Positions 1 through 7,546 of a stretch of 52,468 nucleotides of DNA are shown piece by piece. The position numbers and the translations under genes are program-made. The notes beneath the pieces were generated by a model that was not told the DNA's origin, ran no database searches, and worked only from the letters and a program-made list of their open reading frames with translations. This stretch comes from Shewanella insulae (GTDB lineage Bacteria; Pseudomonadota; Gammaproteobacteria; Enterobacterales; Shewanellaceae). The stretch lies in assembly GCF_009831655.1 (NCBI RefSeq), contig NZ_WRPA01000026.1:1-52468 (forward strand), given 5' to 3'. Position 1 is the stretch's first letter, and every line of letters starts with the position of its first letter.

Positions 1-1
1 A

Positions 2-118
2 TATGTGACGGGGTATTACAGTCAGCTGAGACCACATCAATATAACGGTGGGCTGACACCCAATGAGTCAGAGCGAAGATACTGGCTTGAATACAAAACC
101 GTGGCCAATTTTAGTTGA
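2..118 (+). CDS. IS3-family transposase (OrfB), C-terminal fragment cut by window edge
   Basis: The open frame from the first bases to a TGA at 116-118 encodes 38 residues typical of the end of an IS3-family DDE transposase: the Y-S-Q-L-R-P-H-Q-Y-N-G-G-L-T-P block is the conserved region after the catalytic Glu (rve_3 domain). The start and the D-D-E residues lie before the window, so whether the element is intact cannot be judged. It is inserted in, or part of, the yicC-linked island and would have catalysed cut-and-copy transposition of its own IS. Confidence 0.8.
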   Translation, partial: YVTGYYSQLRPHQYNGGLTPNESERRYWLEYKTVANFS

Positions 119-129
119 CCACTACACCA
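99..129. repeat. Probable right terminal inverted repeat of the IS3 element
   Basis: The bases just around and after the transposase stop end in GACCACTACACCA, so on the minus strand the element would begin TGGTGTAGTGGTCAAC, the usual form of an IS3-family terminus reading into the transposase stop. The matching left end is outside the window, so the exact end and any target duplication cannot be confirmed. Confidence 0.4.
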
Positions 130-512
130 ATTAATTTATATAGCAGCATTAAATTATACATAAAAACTACATTAGTATCATGGAGATCTTCCCTCATAAT
201 ATCTTCAATCATATACGATAATTTATGAGTTTCACTCATACCTTTGTGCAGTTTTGCAAGCGTCTGAGTTACAAGGTTTTGTTTGTATAATTTATGAAGA
301 AGGGTAACATCCATCTGTTCTTCTTCATAGGGCGATGCCGTAAAGAACTCAAATGGTGATGGTTCAAATTGTTTTAATTTTGTAACTTGTTCATCAATGG
401 CATAAAGCTCTCCATAGATAAAATTCATGTCGACTTTTTCTAAGTATGTATTTTTGTAGCTTGTTTCAATTTTGAACATTAATTTAATCGGTATGTAGGT
501 GTTCTCATTCAT
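111..512 (-). CDS. Hypothetical protein, AT-rich island gene
   Basis: I do not recognise this 133-residue protein. It is rich in Glu, Lys, Tyr, Met and Leu, appears soluble and mostly helical, and has no signal peptide, cysteine motif or membrane segment that I can see. Base composition is clearly more AT-rich than the core genes to the right, which suggests horizontal acquisition. Its last codons overlap the end of the IS transposase on the other strand by a few bases, so the IS insertion may have altered its C-terminus. It lies downstream of the integrase in the same direction, with an 85-base gap, and could be island cargo or a remnant. The start ATG at 510-512 has no strong ribosome binding site. 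Confidence 0.5.
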   Translation of the reverse strand: MNENTYIPIKLMFKIETSYKNTYLEKVDMNFIYGELYAIDEQVTKLKQFEPSPFEFFTASPYEEEQMDVTLLHKLYKQNLVTQTLAKLHKGMSETHKLSYMIEDIMREDLHDTNVVFMYNLMLLYKLIGVVVN

Positions 513-542
513 ATTTTTAAAGTTTGTTAATAATCGATAGTG

Positions 543-571
543 AGGTTGAACACTATATTTTTAGTGAACCT
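543..571. repeat. Imperfect inverted repeat between integrase and hypothetical gene
   Basis: AGGTT-gaa-CACTA at 543-555 pairs with TAGTG-AACCT at 562-571 around a six-base loop, with a three-base bulge. There is no clear T-run on the minus strand, so a terminator role for the integrase is only possible. It could equally be a protein-binding dyad in front of the hypothetical gene. Confidence 0.35.
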
Positions 572-597
572 TATTTAAGATGTTTTTTGTTAACTGC

Positions 598-1815
598 TTA
601 ATAATTGTTAACTATTGGGGCTATGAGATTTGCCACTGAGTTGAGAGCATGTAGACGCTCATCAAAATAATCGTATCGGTCATAAATGCCTTCAACCCCC
701 TTGATTTTGTGGTTAAGGCAACGCTCTGCAATATGAGATGGAACTCCTTGCTTAGCGAGTAGACTTCTGCAAGTACGTCGGAAATCATGAATAGTAAAGT
801 AAGGTATTTCTCCCATGCGATTAATGGGTTGTTTGGTTTTGCTTGAGTCATGTCCAAAGAGTGAGGCTACAGCTCGATTGAGGGTATCACCTGAGACATG
901 TGGCTTTTTGCTTGCTTTGCGATTAGGGAATACATAGTCCGAACCACAAGCTCTGATCTGTAATTCTTCAAACCATTCAACGACAGAATCAGGAAGTGGG
1001 ATTGATATTGCTGCGGAGCTTTTGGTCCTTGGTTGTGGTAGTTTCCATATCTTCAAATTCAGGTCGATCTCTTGCCAAGTTAGTTTTAAGAGTTCGCCTT
1101 TTCTCACTCCTAAGCAAACTAACAGAGCTGAGGCTAGGTAGTTGTCCCGACCAAAACTGCTTATGTTGTCTTTTGCGACACTAAAAAACTGTTTCAGTTC
1201 TTCAACCGACAATGCTCTTTCTCTGCTTTTCTCTACGCCACCAGCATCAGCAGGTTTAAAGTGGCTCGCGGGATTGCCATCCTTTAAGCCAAGCTTGCAA
1301 GCATGAGTAAAAAGCTTTTTGCAATGAAGTAGCGTGTCGTTAGCGATAGTGGGACGATTACTATGAGCGACCTTTTGAATTATGTTTCTGATATCAAGGG
1401 GCGTTACATCCTTAATTTGCAAGCGGCCAATATATGGTTGGACTTCTTTTGTATAGATTCTTAATGGGATTTCACTGTGTTTAAGTCGTTTTTTTGCATC
1501 GACAAACCAATCATTAAAGAGGTCGTCTACGGTTTGAATTTTCTCTTGACCAATTTTCGCTCTTTCAGCTAGAGGATCGCCTCCCTTACTAATTGATTGC
1601 TTTAATATGGCAGCAGCTGCTCTAGCATCTGCTAGAGACATGTGTGGATACTGGCCACCTTCTAGGGTCATGAATCGACGCTTGCCGTTTGAGGTATACC
1701 TTAACTCCCAGCTCGCTTTGCCTTCTGTCTGCACTCGAATATAAAGCCCATCGTCTACTAATTTACGAGTAGCTGTCTTGCTGCGGATAAATGCTTTGAT
1801 CTGCTTATCATTCAT
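598..1815 (-). CDS. P4-like tyrosine integrase of the yicC-linked island
   Basis: This 405-residue site-specific recombinase has the layout of P4-type integrases: an N-terminal DUF4102-like arm-DNA-binding domain (about residues 1-90), a SAM-like core-binding domain (about 95-195) and a catalytic domain (about 200-385). The catalytic set is visible: Arg238 in G-V-R-K-G-E, a probable Lys265, His343-x-x-Arg346 in H-D-F-R-R, His369 in L-N-H-K, and the nucleophile Tyr378 nine residues later. All key residues and full family length are present, so it looks functional. It is transcribed away from yicC, and its start lies about 180 bases from the yicC stop. The upstream gap holds four copies of TGGTTACT, likely arm sites or an operator. 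Its job would be integration and excision at the yicC 3' end, with an excisionase not visible here. Confidence 0.93.
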   Translation of the reverse strand: MNDKQIKAFIRSKTATRKLVDDGLYIRVQTEGKASWELRYTSNGKRRFMTLEGGQYPHMSLADARAAAAILKQSISKGGDPLAERAKIGQEKIQTVDDLFNDWFVDAKKRLKHSEIPLRIYTKEVQPYIGRLQIKDVTPLDIRNIIQKVAHSNRPTIANDTLLHCKKLFTHACKLGLKDGNPASHFKPADAGGVEKSRERALSVEELKQFFSVAKDNISSFGRDNYLASALLVCLGVRKGELLKLTWQEIDLNLKIWKLPQPRTKSSAAISIPLPDSVVEWFEELQIRACGSDYVFPNRKASKKPHVSGDTLNRAVASLFGHDSSKTKQPINRMGEIPYFTIHDFRRTCRSLLAKQGVPSHIAERCLNHKIKGVEGIYDRYDYFDERLHALNSVANLIAPIVNNY

Positions 1816-1827
1816 GCTGTTGGACTC

Positions 1828-1893
1828 AAGTGGTTACTAAACCTATATAAAGTGGTTACTTGAATGATTTAGTAACCATTTTAGTAACCACTT
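1828..1893. promoter_or_regulatory. Cluster of TGGTTACT repeats upstream of the integrase (arm-type sites or operator)
   Basis: TGGTTACT occurs directly at 1831-1838 and 1853-1860 and inverted (AGTAACCA) at 1871-1878 and 1883-1890. Three of the four extend to the 11-mer AAGTGGTTACT. Two direct plus two inverted copies within 66 bases, next to a tyrosine integrase start and a probable attachment site, is the arrangement expected of arm-type integrase sites or an autoregulatory operator. An AT-rich TATATA stretch at about 1844-1849, between the copies, could be the -10 of the integrase promoter. Confidence 0.6.
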
Positions 1894-1934
1894 TATCACT
1901 TACAATAGCAAACAAACTCGAACCTGTAAAAACA

Positions 1935-1960
1935 TTAAACCCAGCAAGTGCCGGGTTTAA
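1935..1960 (-). terminator. Hairpin after yicC, at the island boundary
   Basis: TTAAACCC at 1935-1942 pairs with GGGTTTAA at 1953-1960, with an inner GCA/TGC pairing. On the minus strand it is followed by a T-rich stretch, fitting a terminator for yicC. Because it lies between the yicC stop and the integrase it may belong to the island rather than the original chromosome. Confidence 0.5.
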
Positions 1961-1984
1961 TTGGTGATTTTTAACAACTGTAAT

Positions 1985-2015
1985 CAGCCTGGAACATCAT
2001 TCCACGTTCTGGATC
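1985..2015. other. Probable attachment site region at the yicC 3' end
   Basis: Position is inferred from the integrase abutting the yicC stop codon. The last yicC codons (E-Q-I-Q-N-V-E, as in E. coli apart from one residue) are intact, so the recombination site would restore the gene end. The duplicate copy needed to prove it is outside the window. Confidence 0.35.
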
Positions 2016-2860
2016 TGCTCACGCATCTGCTCGATAAGCACTTTGAGTTCGACTGCGGCGGCGGTGACCTCTGAGCTGATGGACTTGGAGGCCAGGGTGT
2101 TGGACTCGCGGTTGAATTCTTGCATCATGAAGTCGAGGCGTCGGCCCTGGGCGCCGCCTTTCTTGAGGATGCGGCGGGTCTCGGCGACGTGGGCGTCGAG
2201 TCTGTCCATCTCTTCGGCGACATCCATCTTCTGCGCCAGCAGTACCATCTCCTGTTCCAGGCGAGCGGGATCCAGTTCGCCCTGGATCTCGCTGAGGCGG
2301 TTGGTGAGCTTGTCGCGCTGCCACTGCATCACGGTAGGCATATGCTCGCGAACGATGGCGACTTGCGCCTCGATAGCTTCGAGACGCGTCTCTAGCATCG
2401 CCTTGATCGCCTCACCCTCTCGGCCACGGGCTTCGATAAACTGATCTACAGCGCTGTCGAAGGCGGAGAGTAGCTCTTTGCCTATGGCATCCATGTCTTG
2501 CTCGCTGCCGGACATCACGCCTGGCCAGCGCAGCACATCGACTATGTTGATTTCGCCTTGACCCGCTTCCTGTTTGACCCAGTTGGCCGCCTGGATGATC
2601 TGGCCGGCGAGTGCCTGGTTGAGTTGCAGTTCGTTATTCTTGTCTTCGCCAAGATCGTAGCGCAGGTTGACCTCAATCTTGCCGCGATTTAAACGTTTGC
2701 GTAGACGGTCTCTGAGGACGGGCTCCAGGCTGCGGAGCTGTTCTGGCAGTCGTAGGTAGGTTTCCAGGTAACGTTGATTGACCGAACGGATCTCCCAGGA
2801 GGCGGTGCCCCATTGTGCTTTGTGCTCGATGCGAGCATAGGCTGTCATGCTTTGGATCAT
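1997..2860 (-). CDS. yicC: YicC/YloC family endoribonuclease
   Basis: This 287-residue protein matches E. coli YicC along its whole length, from M-I-x-S-M-T-A-Y-A-R at the N-terminus to the strongly conserved C-terminal block G-R-R-L-D-F-M-M-Q-E-F-N-R-E-S-N-T-L (about residues 245-262; DUF1732). Family members act in RNA turnover as endoribonucleases or adaptors. The start at 2858-2860 gives exactly the E. coli length; the alternative TTG four codons upstream is less likely. It is divergent from rph, the common arrangement in gammaproteobacteria. Its 3' end borders an integrase-bearing island, yet the C-terminus is intact, so the insertion has not broken the gene. Confidence 0.95.
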   Translation of the reverse strand: MIQSMTAYARIEHKAQWGTASWEIRSVNQRYLETYLRLPEQLRSLEPVLRDRLRKRLNRGKIEVNLRYDLGEDKNNELQLNQALAGQIIQAANWVKQEAGQGEINIVDVLRWPGVMSGSEQDMDAIGKELLSAFDSAVDQFIEARGREGEAIKAMLETRLEAIEAQVAIVREHMPTVMQWQRDKLTNRLSEIQGELDPARLEQEMVLLAQKMDVAEEMDRLDAHVAETRRILKKGGAQGRRLDFMMQEFNRESNTLASKSISSEVTAAAVELKVLIEQMREQIQNVE

Positions 2861-3041
2861 GGGTAATTCCAATAGTTTAAATCGATTTAGTGACCTTGGA
2901 TTATAGTCTGATGAGGTGCAGGGTTAAAGCAAACTCTCCTTCCTTTACGCTTTGGGTCATGATTAACATGGCATCGAAGCGCGCAAGCCCCTATAATGTG
3001 CAGCCAAATCTGCTTATCTCTAATCCAAACAGGAAATGCCA

Positions 3042-3755
3042 ATGCGCCCAAGTGACAGAACCCCAGCTCAATCTCGTCCGGTAACCATTACGCGACAGTT
3101 CACAGCCCATGCAGAAGGTTCTGTATTAGTTGAATTTGGCGATACGAAAGTACTTTGTACAGCCAGCTTTACCGAAGGGGTGCCACGTTTTCTTAAAGGT
3201 CAGGGTCAAGGTTGGGTGACCGCCGAGTATGGTATGTTGCCGCGCTCGACCCACAGCCGTATGGATCGTGAGGCTGCCCGTGGTAAGCAGTCTGGCCGTA
3301 CCCAGGAGATCCAGCGTCTTATTGGCCGTGCCCTGCGCGCCGCGGTAGACATGAAGGCGCTGGGTGAAAACACTATCGTGATCGATTGTGATGTGATTCA
3401 GGCCGATGGTGGCACCCGCACCGCAGCCATTACCGGTGCCTGTGTGGCGCTGGTTGACGCACTTAACTGGGCTCGTGGTAAGGGACTGCTCAAGACCAAC
3501 CCGCTTAAGTTTTTGATTGCCGCCGTCAGCGTAGGCATCTACAAGGGGGAGCCTATCTGCGACCTCGAGTATGTGGAAGACAGTGCCGCCGAGACAGATA
3601 TGAACGTGGTGATGACAGAAACCGGTAAGATCATCGAGATCCAGGGTACCGCCGAAGGCGAACCCTTTAGCCATGAAGAGCTGCTCAGCCTGCTGGATCT
3701 GGCCAAGCACGGTATTCGCGAGATCGTCGATGTGCAGAAGGCGGCATTGAGTTAA
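3042..3755 (+). CDS. rph: Ribonuclease PH
   Basis: Phosphorolytic 3'-5' exoribonuclease that trims tRNA 3' ends and works as a hexameric ring. The 237 residues match E. coli-type RNase PH throughout: H-A-E-G-S-V-L-V-E-F-G-D-T-K-V near the N-terminus, the R-S-T-H-S-R phosphate-binding region, D-C-D-V-I-Q-A-D-G-G-T-R-T and D-L-x-Y-x-E-D-S-A-A-E-T-D-M-N. The second ATG (3042) is chosen because AGGA at 3031-3034 is seven bases before it and the family begins M-R-P; an in-frame ATG six bases upstream would sit on the ribosome site. The C-terminus is intact, unlike the frameshifted gene of E. coli K-12. It is probably cotranscribed with pyrE, 83 bases downstream. Confidence 0.97.
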   Translation: MRPSDRTPAQSRPVTITRQFTAHAEGSVLVEFGDTKVLCTASFTEGVPRFLKGQGQGWVTAEYGMLPRSTHSRMDREAARGKQSGRTQEIQRLIGRALRAAVDMKALGENTIVIDCDVIQADGGTRTAAITGACVALVDALNWARGKGLLKTNPLKFLIAAVSVGIYKGEPICDLEYVEDSAAETDMNVVMTETGKIIEIQGTAEGEPFSHEELLSLLDLAKHGIREIVDVQKAALS

Positions 3756-3772
3756 TCATTATTTTGTTGATT

Positions 3773-3795
3773 AGGACCCTACGGGGTCCTTTTTT
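3773..3795 (+). terminator. rph-pyrE intercistronic attenuator/terminator
   Basis: AGGACCC (3773-3779), a TACG tetraloop and GGGTCCT (3784-3790) followed by a T-run form a strong intrinsic terminator 18 bases after the rph stop and about 44 bases before pyrE, preceded by a T-rich stretch. In E. coli the equivalent hairpin controls pyrE by UTP-sensitive coupling of transcription to rph translation. The same mechanism here is inferred from position and shape. Confidence 0.8.
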
Positions 3796-3838
3796 AAATC
3801 GAATTGAGCGTACCCCTACATTTTAAAAAGGAGAGATT

Positions 3839-4480
3839 GTGAAAGCCTATCAACGTGAGTTTATTGAGTTTGCCCTTGAGCGTCAGGTGTTACGTTTTGG
3901 CGAATTTACGTTAAAGTCAGGCCGCACTAGCCCTTACTTCTTTAATGCCGGCCTGTTTAATACCGGGCGTGATCTGGCGCGTCTGGGTCGCTTCTATGCG
4001 GCAGCGCTGGTGGATTCGGGTATCGAGTATGACCTGCTGTTTGGCCCAGCCTACAAAGGGATTCCTATCGCGACCACCACGGCGGTAGCGCTTTGCGATC
4101 ACCATGATATCGACATGCCTTACTGCTTTAACCGGAAGGAGAAGAAAGATCACGGCGAGGGTGGCAGCCTGGTGGGCAGCGAGCTTAAGGGCCGTGTGAT
4201 GCTGGTGGACGATGTGATCACCGCTGGTACCGCGATTCGCGAATCGATGGAGATCATCGAGGCCCACAATGCCGAGCTGGCGGGTGTGTTGATTGCGCTG
4301 GATCGTCAAGAGAAAGGCAAGGGCGAGCTGTCGGCGATTCAAGAAGTCGAGCGCGACTTTGGCTGCAACATAGTTTCTATCATAAAGCTGGAAGATCTGA
4401 TCAACTACCTGTCGGAAAAACCTGGCATGGAAGCGCAGTTGGCGTCAGTGAGTGCCTATCGCGACCAATACGGTATCTAA
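3839..4480 (+). CDS. pyrE: Orotate phosphoribosyltransferase
   Basis: Joins orotate and PRPP to give OMP in de novo pyrimidine synthesis; acts as a cytosolic dimer. The 213 residues match E. coli PyrE end to end, including the catalytic loop N-R-K-E-K-K-D-H-G-E-G-G and the PRPP-binding motif V-M-L-V-D-D-V-I-T-A-G-T-A. The GTG start at 3839 follows an AAGGAGAG ribosome site and gives the family N-terminus (M-K-A-Y-Q-R-E-F-I-E-F). It lies behind the intercistronic hairpin, so its expression is probably attenuated when pyrimidine nucleotides are plentiful. Confidence 0.98.
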   Translation: MKAYQREFIEFALERQVLRFGEFTLKSGRTSPYFFNAGLFNTGRDLARLGRFYAAALVDSGIEYDLLFGPAYKGIPIATTTAVALCDHHDIDMPYCFNRKEKKDHGEGGSLVGSELKGRVMLVDDVITAGTAIRESMEIIEAHNAELAGVLIALDRQEKGKGELSAIQEVERDFGCNIVSIIKLEDLINYLSEKPGMEAQLASVSAYRDQYGI

Positions 4481-4502
4481 TCGATATCAATTATCGAGAA
4501 AC

Positions 4503-4530
4503 AAAAAACGCTGCCTAGGCAGCGTTTTTT
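4503..4530. terminator. Bidirectional terminator between pyrE and folE
   Basis: A perfect 28-base palindrome: A6-CGCTGCC followed by its complement GGCAGCG-T6. The A- and T-runs on both sides suit termination of pyrE on the plus strand and of folE on the minus strand. Confidence 0.9.
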
Positions 4531-4561
4531 ATTGAGCGGAATATGCTTAAACCAACATGGT

Positions 4562-5206
4562 TTAATTACTCAGGAACTCGGCGCGGGTGGCTGGGTTTGA
4601 CTTGAAGATGCCGCCCAGAGCCGTGGTGGTCGTGGTGCTGGTAGAGTCCATCACGCCGCGAGATTTAACGCAGTAATGCACCGCATCCATCTTGACCGCC
4701 ACATCCTTGGTCTCAAGTAGAGTCTGCAGCGCCACCAATACCTGTTGTGTCAGGCGCTCCTGCACCTGTGGGCGCTGGGCAAAGAAACGCACGATACGGT
4801 TGATCTTAGACAGGCCTATGATGTTCTTGCGCGGCAGGTAGGCCACGGTAGCAACGCCGTCTATGGTCACCAGGTGGTGCTCACAGGTGCTGGTGAGGCT
4901 GATGTCGTTGACCTTGACCATCTCATCGAAGCCCATCTTGTTTTCGATAACCGTGATCTTGGGGAAGTTCTCGTAGTCCAGGCCCGAGAAGATCTCATCC
5001 ACATACATCTTGGCGATACGCTTAGGGGTCTCGACCAGGCTGTCGTCGCGCAGATCCAGTGACATTAAGGTTAAGATCTCGCGCATATGGTGCTCAATCT
5101 TCTCTTTGCGCGCCTCGCTGCTCAGTCCGCAAGGGACCATGGGCGTCTCGAGACCGCGCTCTAATAATGCAGTTTGCACCTGCTGTGCTGCTTCACTTAA
5201 TGCCAT
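4562..5206 (-). CDS. folE: GTP cyclohydrolase I
   Basis: Opens and rearranges GTP to dihydroneopterin triphosphate, the first step of folate (tetrahydropterin) synthesis. The 214 residues closely match E. coli FolE. Zinc ligands are visible at Cys108 and His111 in T-C-E-H-H and at Cys179 in H-Y-C-V-K; G-L-S-K-I-N-R-I-V and Q-E-R-L-T-Q-Q are conserved. The start at 5204-5206 is preferred over one five codons upstream because GGAGGA lies just before it. It is a single gene, convergent with pyrE and sharing its terminator. Confidence 0.97.
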   Translation of the reverse strand: MALSEAAQQVQTALLERGLETPMVPCGLSSEARKEKIEHHMREILTLMSLDLRDDSLVETPKRIAKMYVDEIFSGLDYENFPKITVIENKMGFDEMVKVNDISLTSTCEHHLVTIDGVATVAYLPRKNIIGLSKINRIVRFFAQRPQVQERLTQQVLVALQTLLETKDVAVKMDAVHYCVKSRGVMDSTSTTTTTALGGIFKSNPATRAEFLSN

Positions 5207-5288
5207 CGTGTCCTCCACCATTAGATAGTGGTCTATTCAGTAAGGATAATTTACTAATTTTTTTAACAAATTAGCCTTTAAGGTATTC

Positions 5289-5294
5289 ATTATA
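5289..5294 (-). promoter_or_regulatory. Possible folE promoter -10 element
   Basis: A perfect TATAAT on the minus strand lies about 83 bases upstream of the folE start. The candidate -35 (TGTTTA at 5311-5316, 16-base spacer) is poor, so the assignment is tentative. Confidence 0.35.
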
Positions 5295-5388
5295 GCCTGT
5301 CCGGCGCCGGTAAACATAGGGCGGCGGGTCAGGGAGGATACCCTGAATTGCGGGTAATTTATACCCAGAATTACTAGGGGATTAACAA

Positions 5389-5415
5389 AAAAGCCGATTG
5401 TGGCAATCGGCTTTT
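5389..5415 (-). terminator. Terminator after the S9 peptidase gene
   Basis: AAAAGCCGATTG (5389-5400) and CAATCGGCTTTT (5404-5415) form a 12-base-pair stem with a three-base loop. On the minus strand it runs into TTTTTTG just after the peptidase stop. Confidence 0.88.
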
Positions 5416-5431
5416 GGGGTTTTTAAAGGGT

Positions 5432-7396
5432 TTAGAGCTTAAGGTTATCTCTGAGGAAGCTCATCATCTGGCGGTAGTATTTCGCCCTATGTTCATCGTT
5501 ATAGAAGCCGTGGCCCTCATCGTCCATAACCAGTTTCTCATAAGGGTAGTTGTGCTTCTTGAGTCCCTCTTCCAGCGCTTCGAGTTGTTCGATTGGCGCT
5601 CGCTCATCTTCACCACCGTGAACCAGGAGCAAGTTAACCTTGAGTTTATCTATGTTCTTGCTAGGTGACATCTGCGCCAGAATGGCTTCGTTCTCGCCCA
5701 GTACCTGCTTCAGATAACGCTCACCCGCGCGGCGGCCCTGTACGTCACCTTCGCTGAACATCAACTCGAGATCATATACGCCGGCAAAACCTATGGCGCA
5801 CTTGAATAGATCCGGTGCCAGAATAGGACTTTGCAGCGCCGAGTAGCCACCAAAGCTGCCGCCGACAATACAAATTCTCTCTTTGTCGACTATGCCTTGT
5901 TCTATGACGTATTTGGTGGCATCGATAATATCGTACTGGATCTCTGTGCCCCACTTTTGATGGCCAGCATGTTCAAATGCCTTACCATAGCCACCCGAAC
6001 CGCGGAAGTTTACCTGTAGTACAGCGGCGCCTTGATTGGCGATCAGCTGGTTTTGGTCGTCAAAGCCCCACCAGTCTCTTGGACCGTGTGGACCGCCGTG
6101 AGGGTTGACCACGAGCGGCAGATTCTTAGCCTCTTTACCATAGGGCAGTGTGAGGTAACCATTGATCACTTTTCCGTCTCGTGCAGTAAAGCTGATTGGC
6201 TTCATCTCGGCCATCTTATCGGGATCTAACCATTTCTTTTGTGAGACAAGATATTCGAGTTTCTTAGCGGAGGCATCGAAAATGTAGTAATCACCCGGAT
6301 TTCTATCGTTGAAGGCCTTGATGACCAATTTGCTCATGTCGTTAGTCTGGCTGACGAGATGAACCTGATGGCCGGGTAGTGCGGCAATCAACTGCTTGAG
6401 GGTGGTGGCGAGCTTTTCGTCTTTGTCGACAAACTCATAAGTGGGGTAGCCGTTTTCATATTCGACCGCGTAGAGCTGCTTGTTGATGCGATTGATCCAC
6501 ACATTGCTTGGGTCGACGACCTTGTCTTGGCTGATAAGCTGTTTAGTGCCTTTCTTGATATCGACTAAATAGACCCCTTTAGGCTGGCCGTTTTCACTGC
6601 CGAGCACATAAACGCTGTTCTCATCATCGCCGAAGGCGATAGGAGTAATATCATCGAGATTTAAATTCAGCTTATCTGTATCGACCCATTCATCATCCTT
6701 GCGGTAATAGAGCTGGGAACTGACATAGTCGCGGGTACCACTGACAAAGCGAACTTCGCCATCATGATCCGGTAGAAATCGAGCGTAGGAGATTGGTGAG
6801 GTCGCGATTTTTCTGCGCGTTCCCTTATAGACATCGACTCGGTATACCTGTTGGAGGTTTTCTGCCGTGTTGCTGCTACCTGAGCCCCAAGGGAGCGCTT
6901 GGATGAGCATGTAGCGATCATCTTCAGGCATAGGATCTAGGATATAGGCTGTTGCTTGTATTGGAGTATTTTTCTTGATGCGAGAACCTGTCTGTTGTTC
7001 GCCACCTTTATAGCCAAACAGATAGGTTGGTCTGGAACCGTCGGCGTTTACCGCCATGAGCTCACCATAGTAGAGGGGGTGATCGCTCCAGCCCTTTAGG
7101 TATTCCTTGGCAAGGACGACACGCTCATTGTTAACCCATACATATTGCCCCACCTGGGCGTTGTCGGGAAAGCGAACGACATTGGTCGGCTTCTTGGTTT
7201 TGGCGTCCAGAATCATCAGCATATGCTTACCATCATGGGAAGTGATGGCGCTGAGGTAGTCTCCATCGGGAGATATCTGTACGTTAGAAAATTCGGCTGA
7301 GCGGCTAAAAAGCTCGGTAGTATCTTTGTCCGAAGCCATGACTTGGCTACTGAACAGGCAGATACAAGCTAAACTAAACGACTGAATTAGTTTCAT
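5432..7396 (-). CDS. Secreted S9-family prolyl oligopeptidase-type peptidase
   Basis: This 654-residue protein starts with a signal peptide (about residues 1-22, K-L-I-Q then a hydrophobic run), so it should act in the periplasm or outside. A beta-propeller-like region (about 30-390) precedes an alpha/beta-hydrolase catalytic domain (about 400-654). The triad is visible: Ser514 in G-G-S-F-G-G-Y-S, Asp597 in H-G-G-E-D-E-R-A-P and His629 in D-E-G-H-G-F-Y. The family cleaves short peptides, often after proline or other favoured residues; the substrate here is unknown. The start at 7394-7396 is chosen because AAGGATG sits just upstream and it begins the signal peptide; a start seven codons earlier is less likely. 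It lies alone between folE and slmA. Confidence 0.9.
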   Translation of the reverse strand: MKLIQSFSLACICLFSSQVMASDKDTTELFSRSAEFSNVQISPDGDYLSAITSHDGKHMLMILDAKTKKPTNVVRFPDNAQVGQYVWVNNERVVLAKEYLKGWSDHPLYYGELMAVNADGSRPTYLFGYKGGEQQTGSRIKKNTPIQATAYILDPMPEDDRYMLIQALPWGSGSSNTAENLQQVYRVDVYKGTRRKIATSPISYARFLPDHDGEVRFVSGTRDYVSSQLYYRKDDEWVDTDKLNLNLDDITPIAFGDDENSVYVLGSENGQPKGVYLVDIKKGTKQLISQDKVVDPSNVWINRINKQLYAVEYENGYPTYEFVDKDEKLATTLKQLIAALPGHQVHLVSQTNDMSKLVIKAFNDRNPGDYYIFDASAKKLEYLVSQKKWLDPDKMAEMKPISFTARDGKVINGYLTLPYGKEAKNLPLVVNPHGGPHGPRDWWGFDDQNQLIANQGAAVLQVNFRGSGGYGKAFEHAGHQKWGTEIQYDIIDATKYVIEQGIVDKERICIVGGSFGGYSALQSPILAPDLFKCAIGFAGVYDLELMFSEGDVQGRRAGERYLKQVLGENEAILAQMSPSKNIDKLKVNLLLVHGGEDERAPIEQLEALEEGLKKHNYPYEKLVMDDEGHGFYNDEHRAKYYRQMMSFLRDNLKL

Positions 7397-7546
7397 ATAA
7401 CATCCTTGTACATACAATTGTTATAGAGTTTTTGTAGGTCTGTTGCGCCAGGGAGGGTAAAACAAGGGACTGTGGAGTGCAATACTTTTTATCTAGAAAG
7501 GCATGGCGACCCGTACATAACAGGTCGCTGTTTTTATTGGTATTAG

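Larger units (their letters stand above)
1..1996. mobile_element. End of an integrative genomic island at the yicC 3' end (left part outside window)
   Basis: A tyrosine integrase lies directly beside the 3' end of yicC, with an AT-rich orphan gene and an IS3 transposase tail beyond it, all unlike the housekeeping genes from yicC onward. The 3' end of yicC is a known integration site for small islands mobilised by SXT/R391-type conjugative elements. Membership of that group is inference because the rest of the island is not visible. The window shows only the integrase end, and the exact boundary near 1960-2010 cannot be fixed without the other junction. Confidence 0.65.

Noticed and set aside
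2043..2444. Open frames on the plus strand within yicC
   Set aside because: Composition-driven shadows with repetitive Ser/Arg content and no family resemblance.
7509..7535. Hairpin GCGACC...GGTCGC followed by T-run after slmA
   Set aside because: The T-run is on the plus strand while slmA is on the minus strand, and no plus-strand gene ends there; kept out as a terminator.
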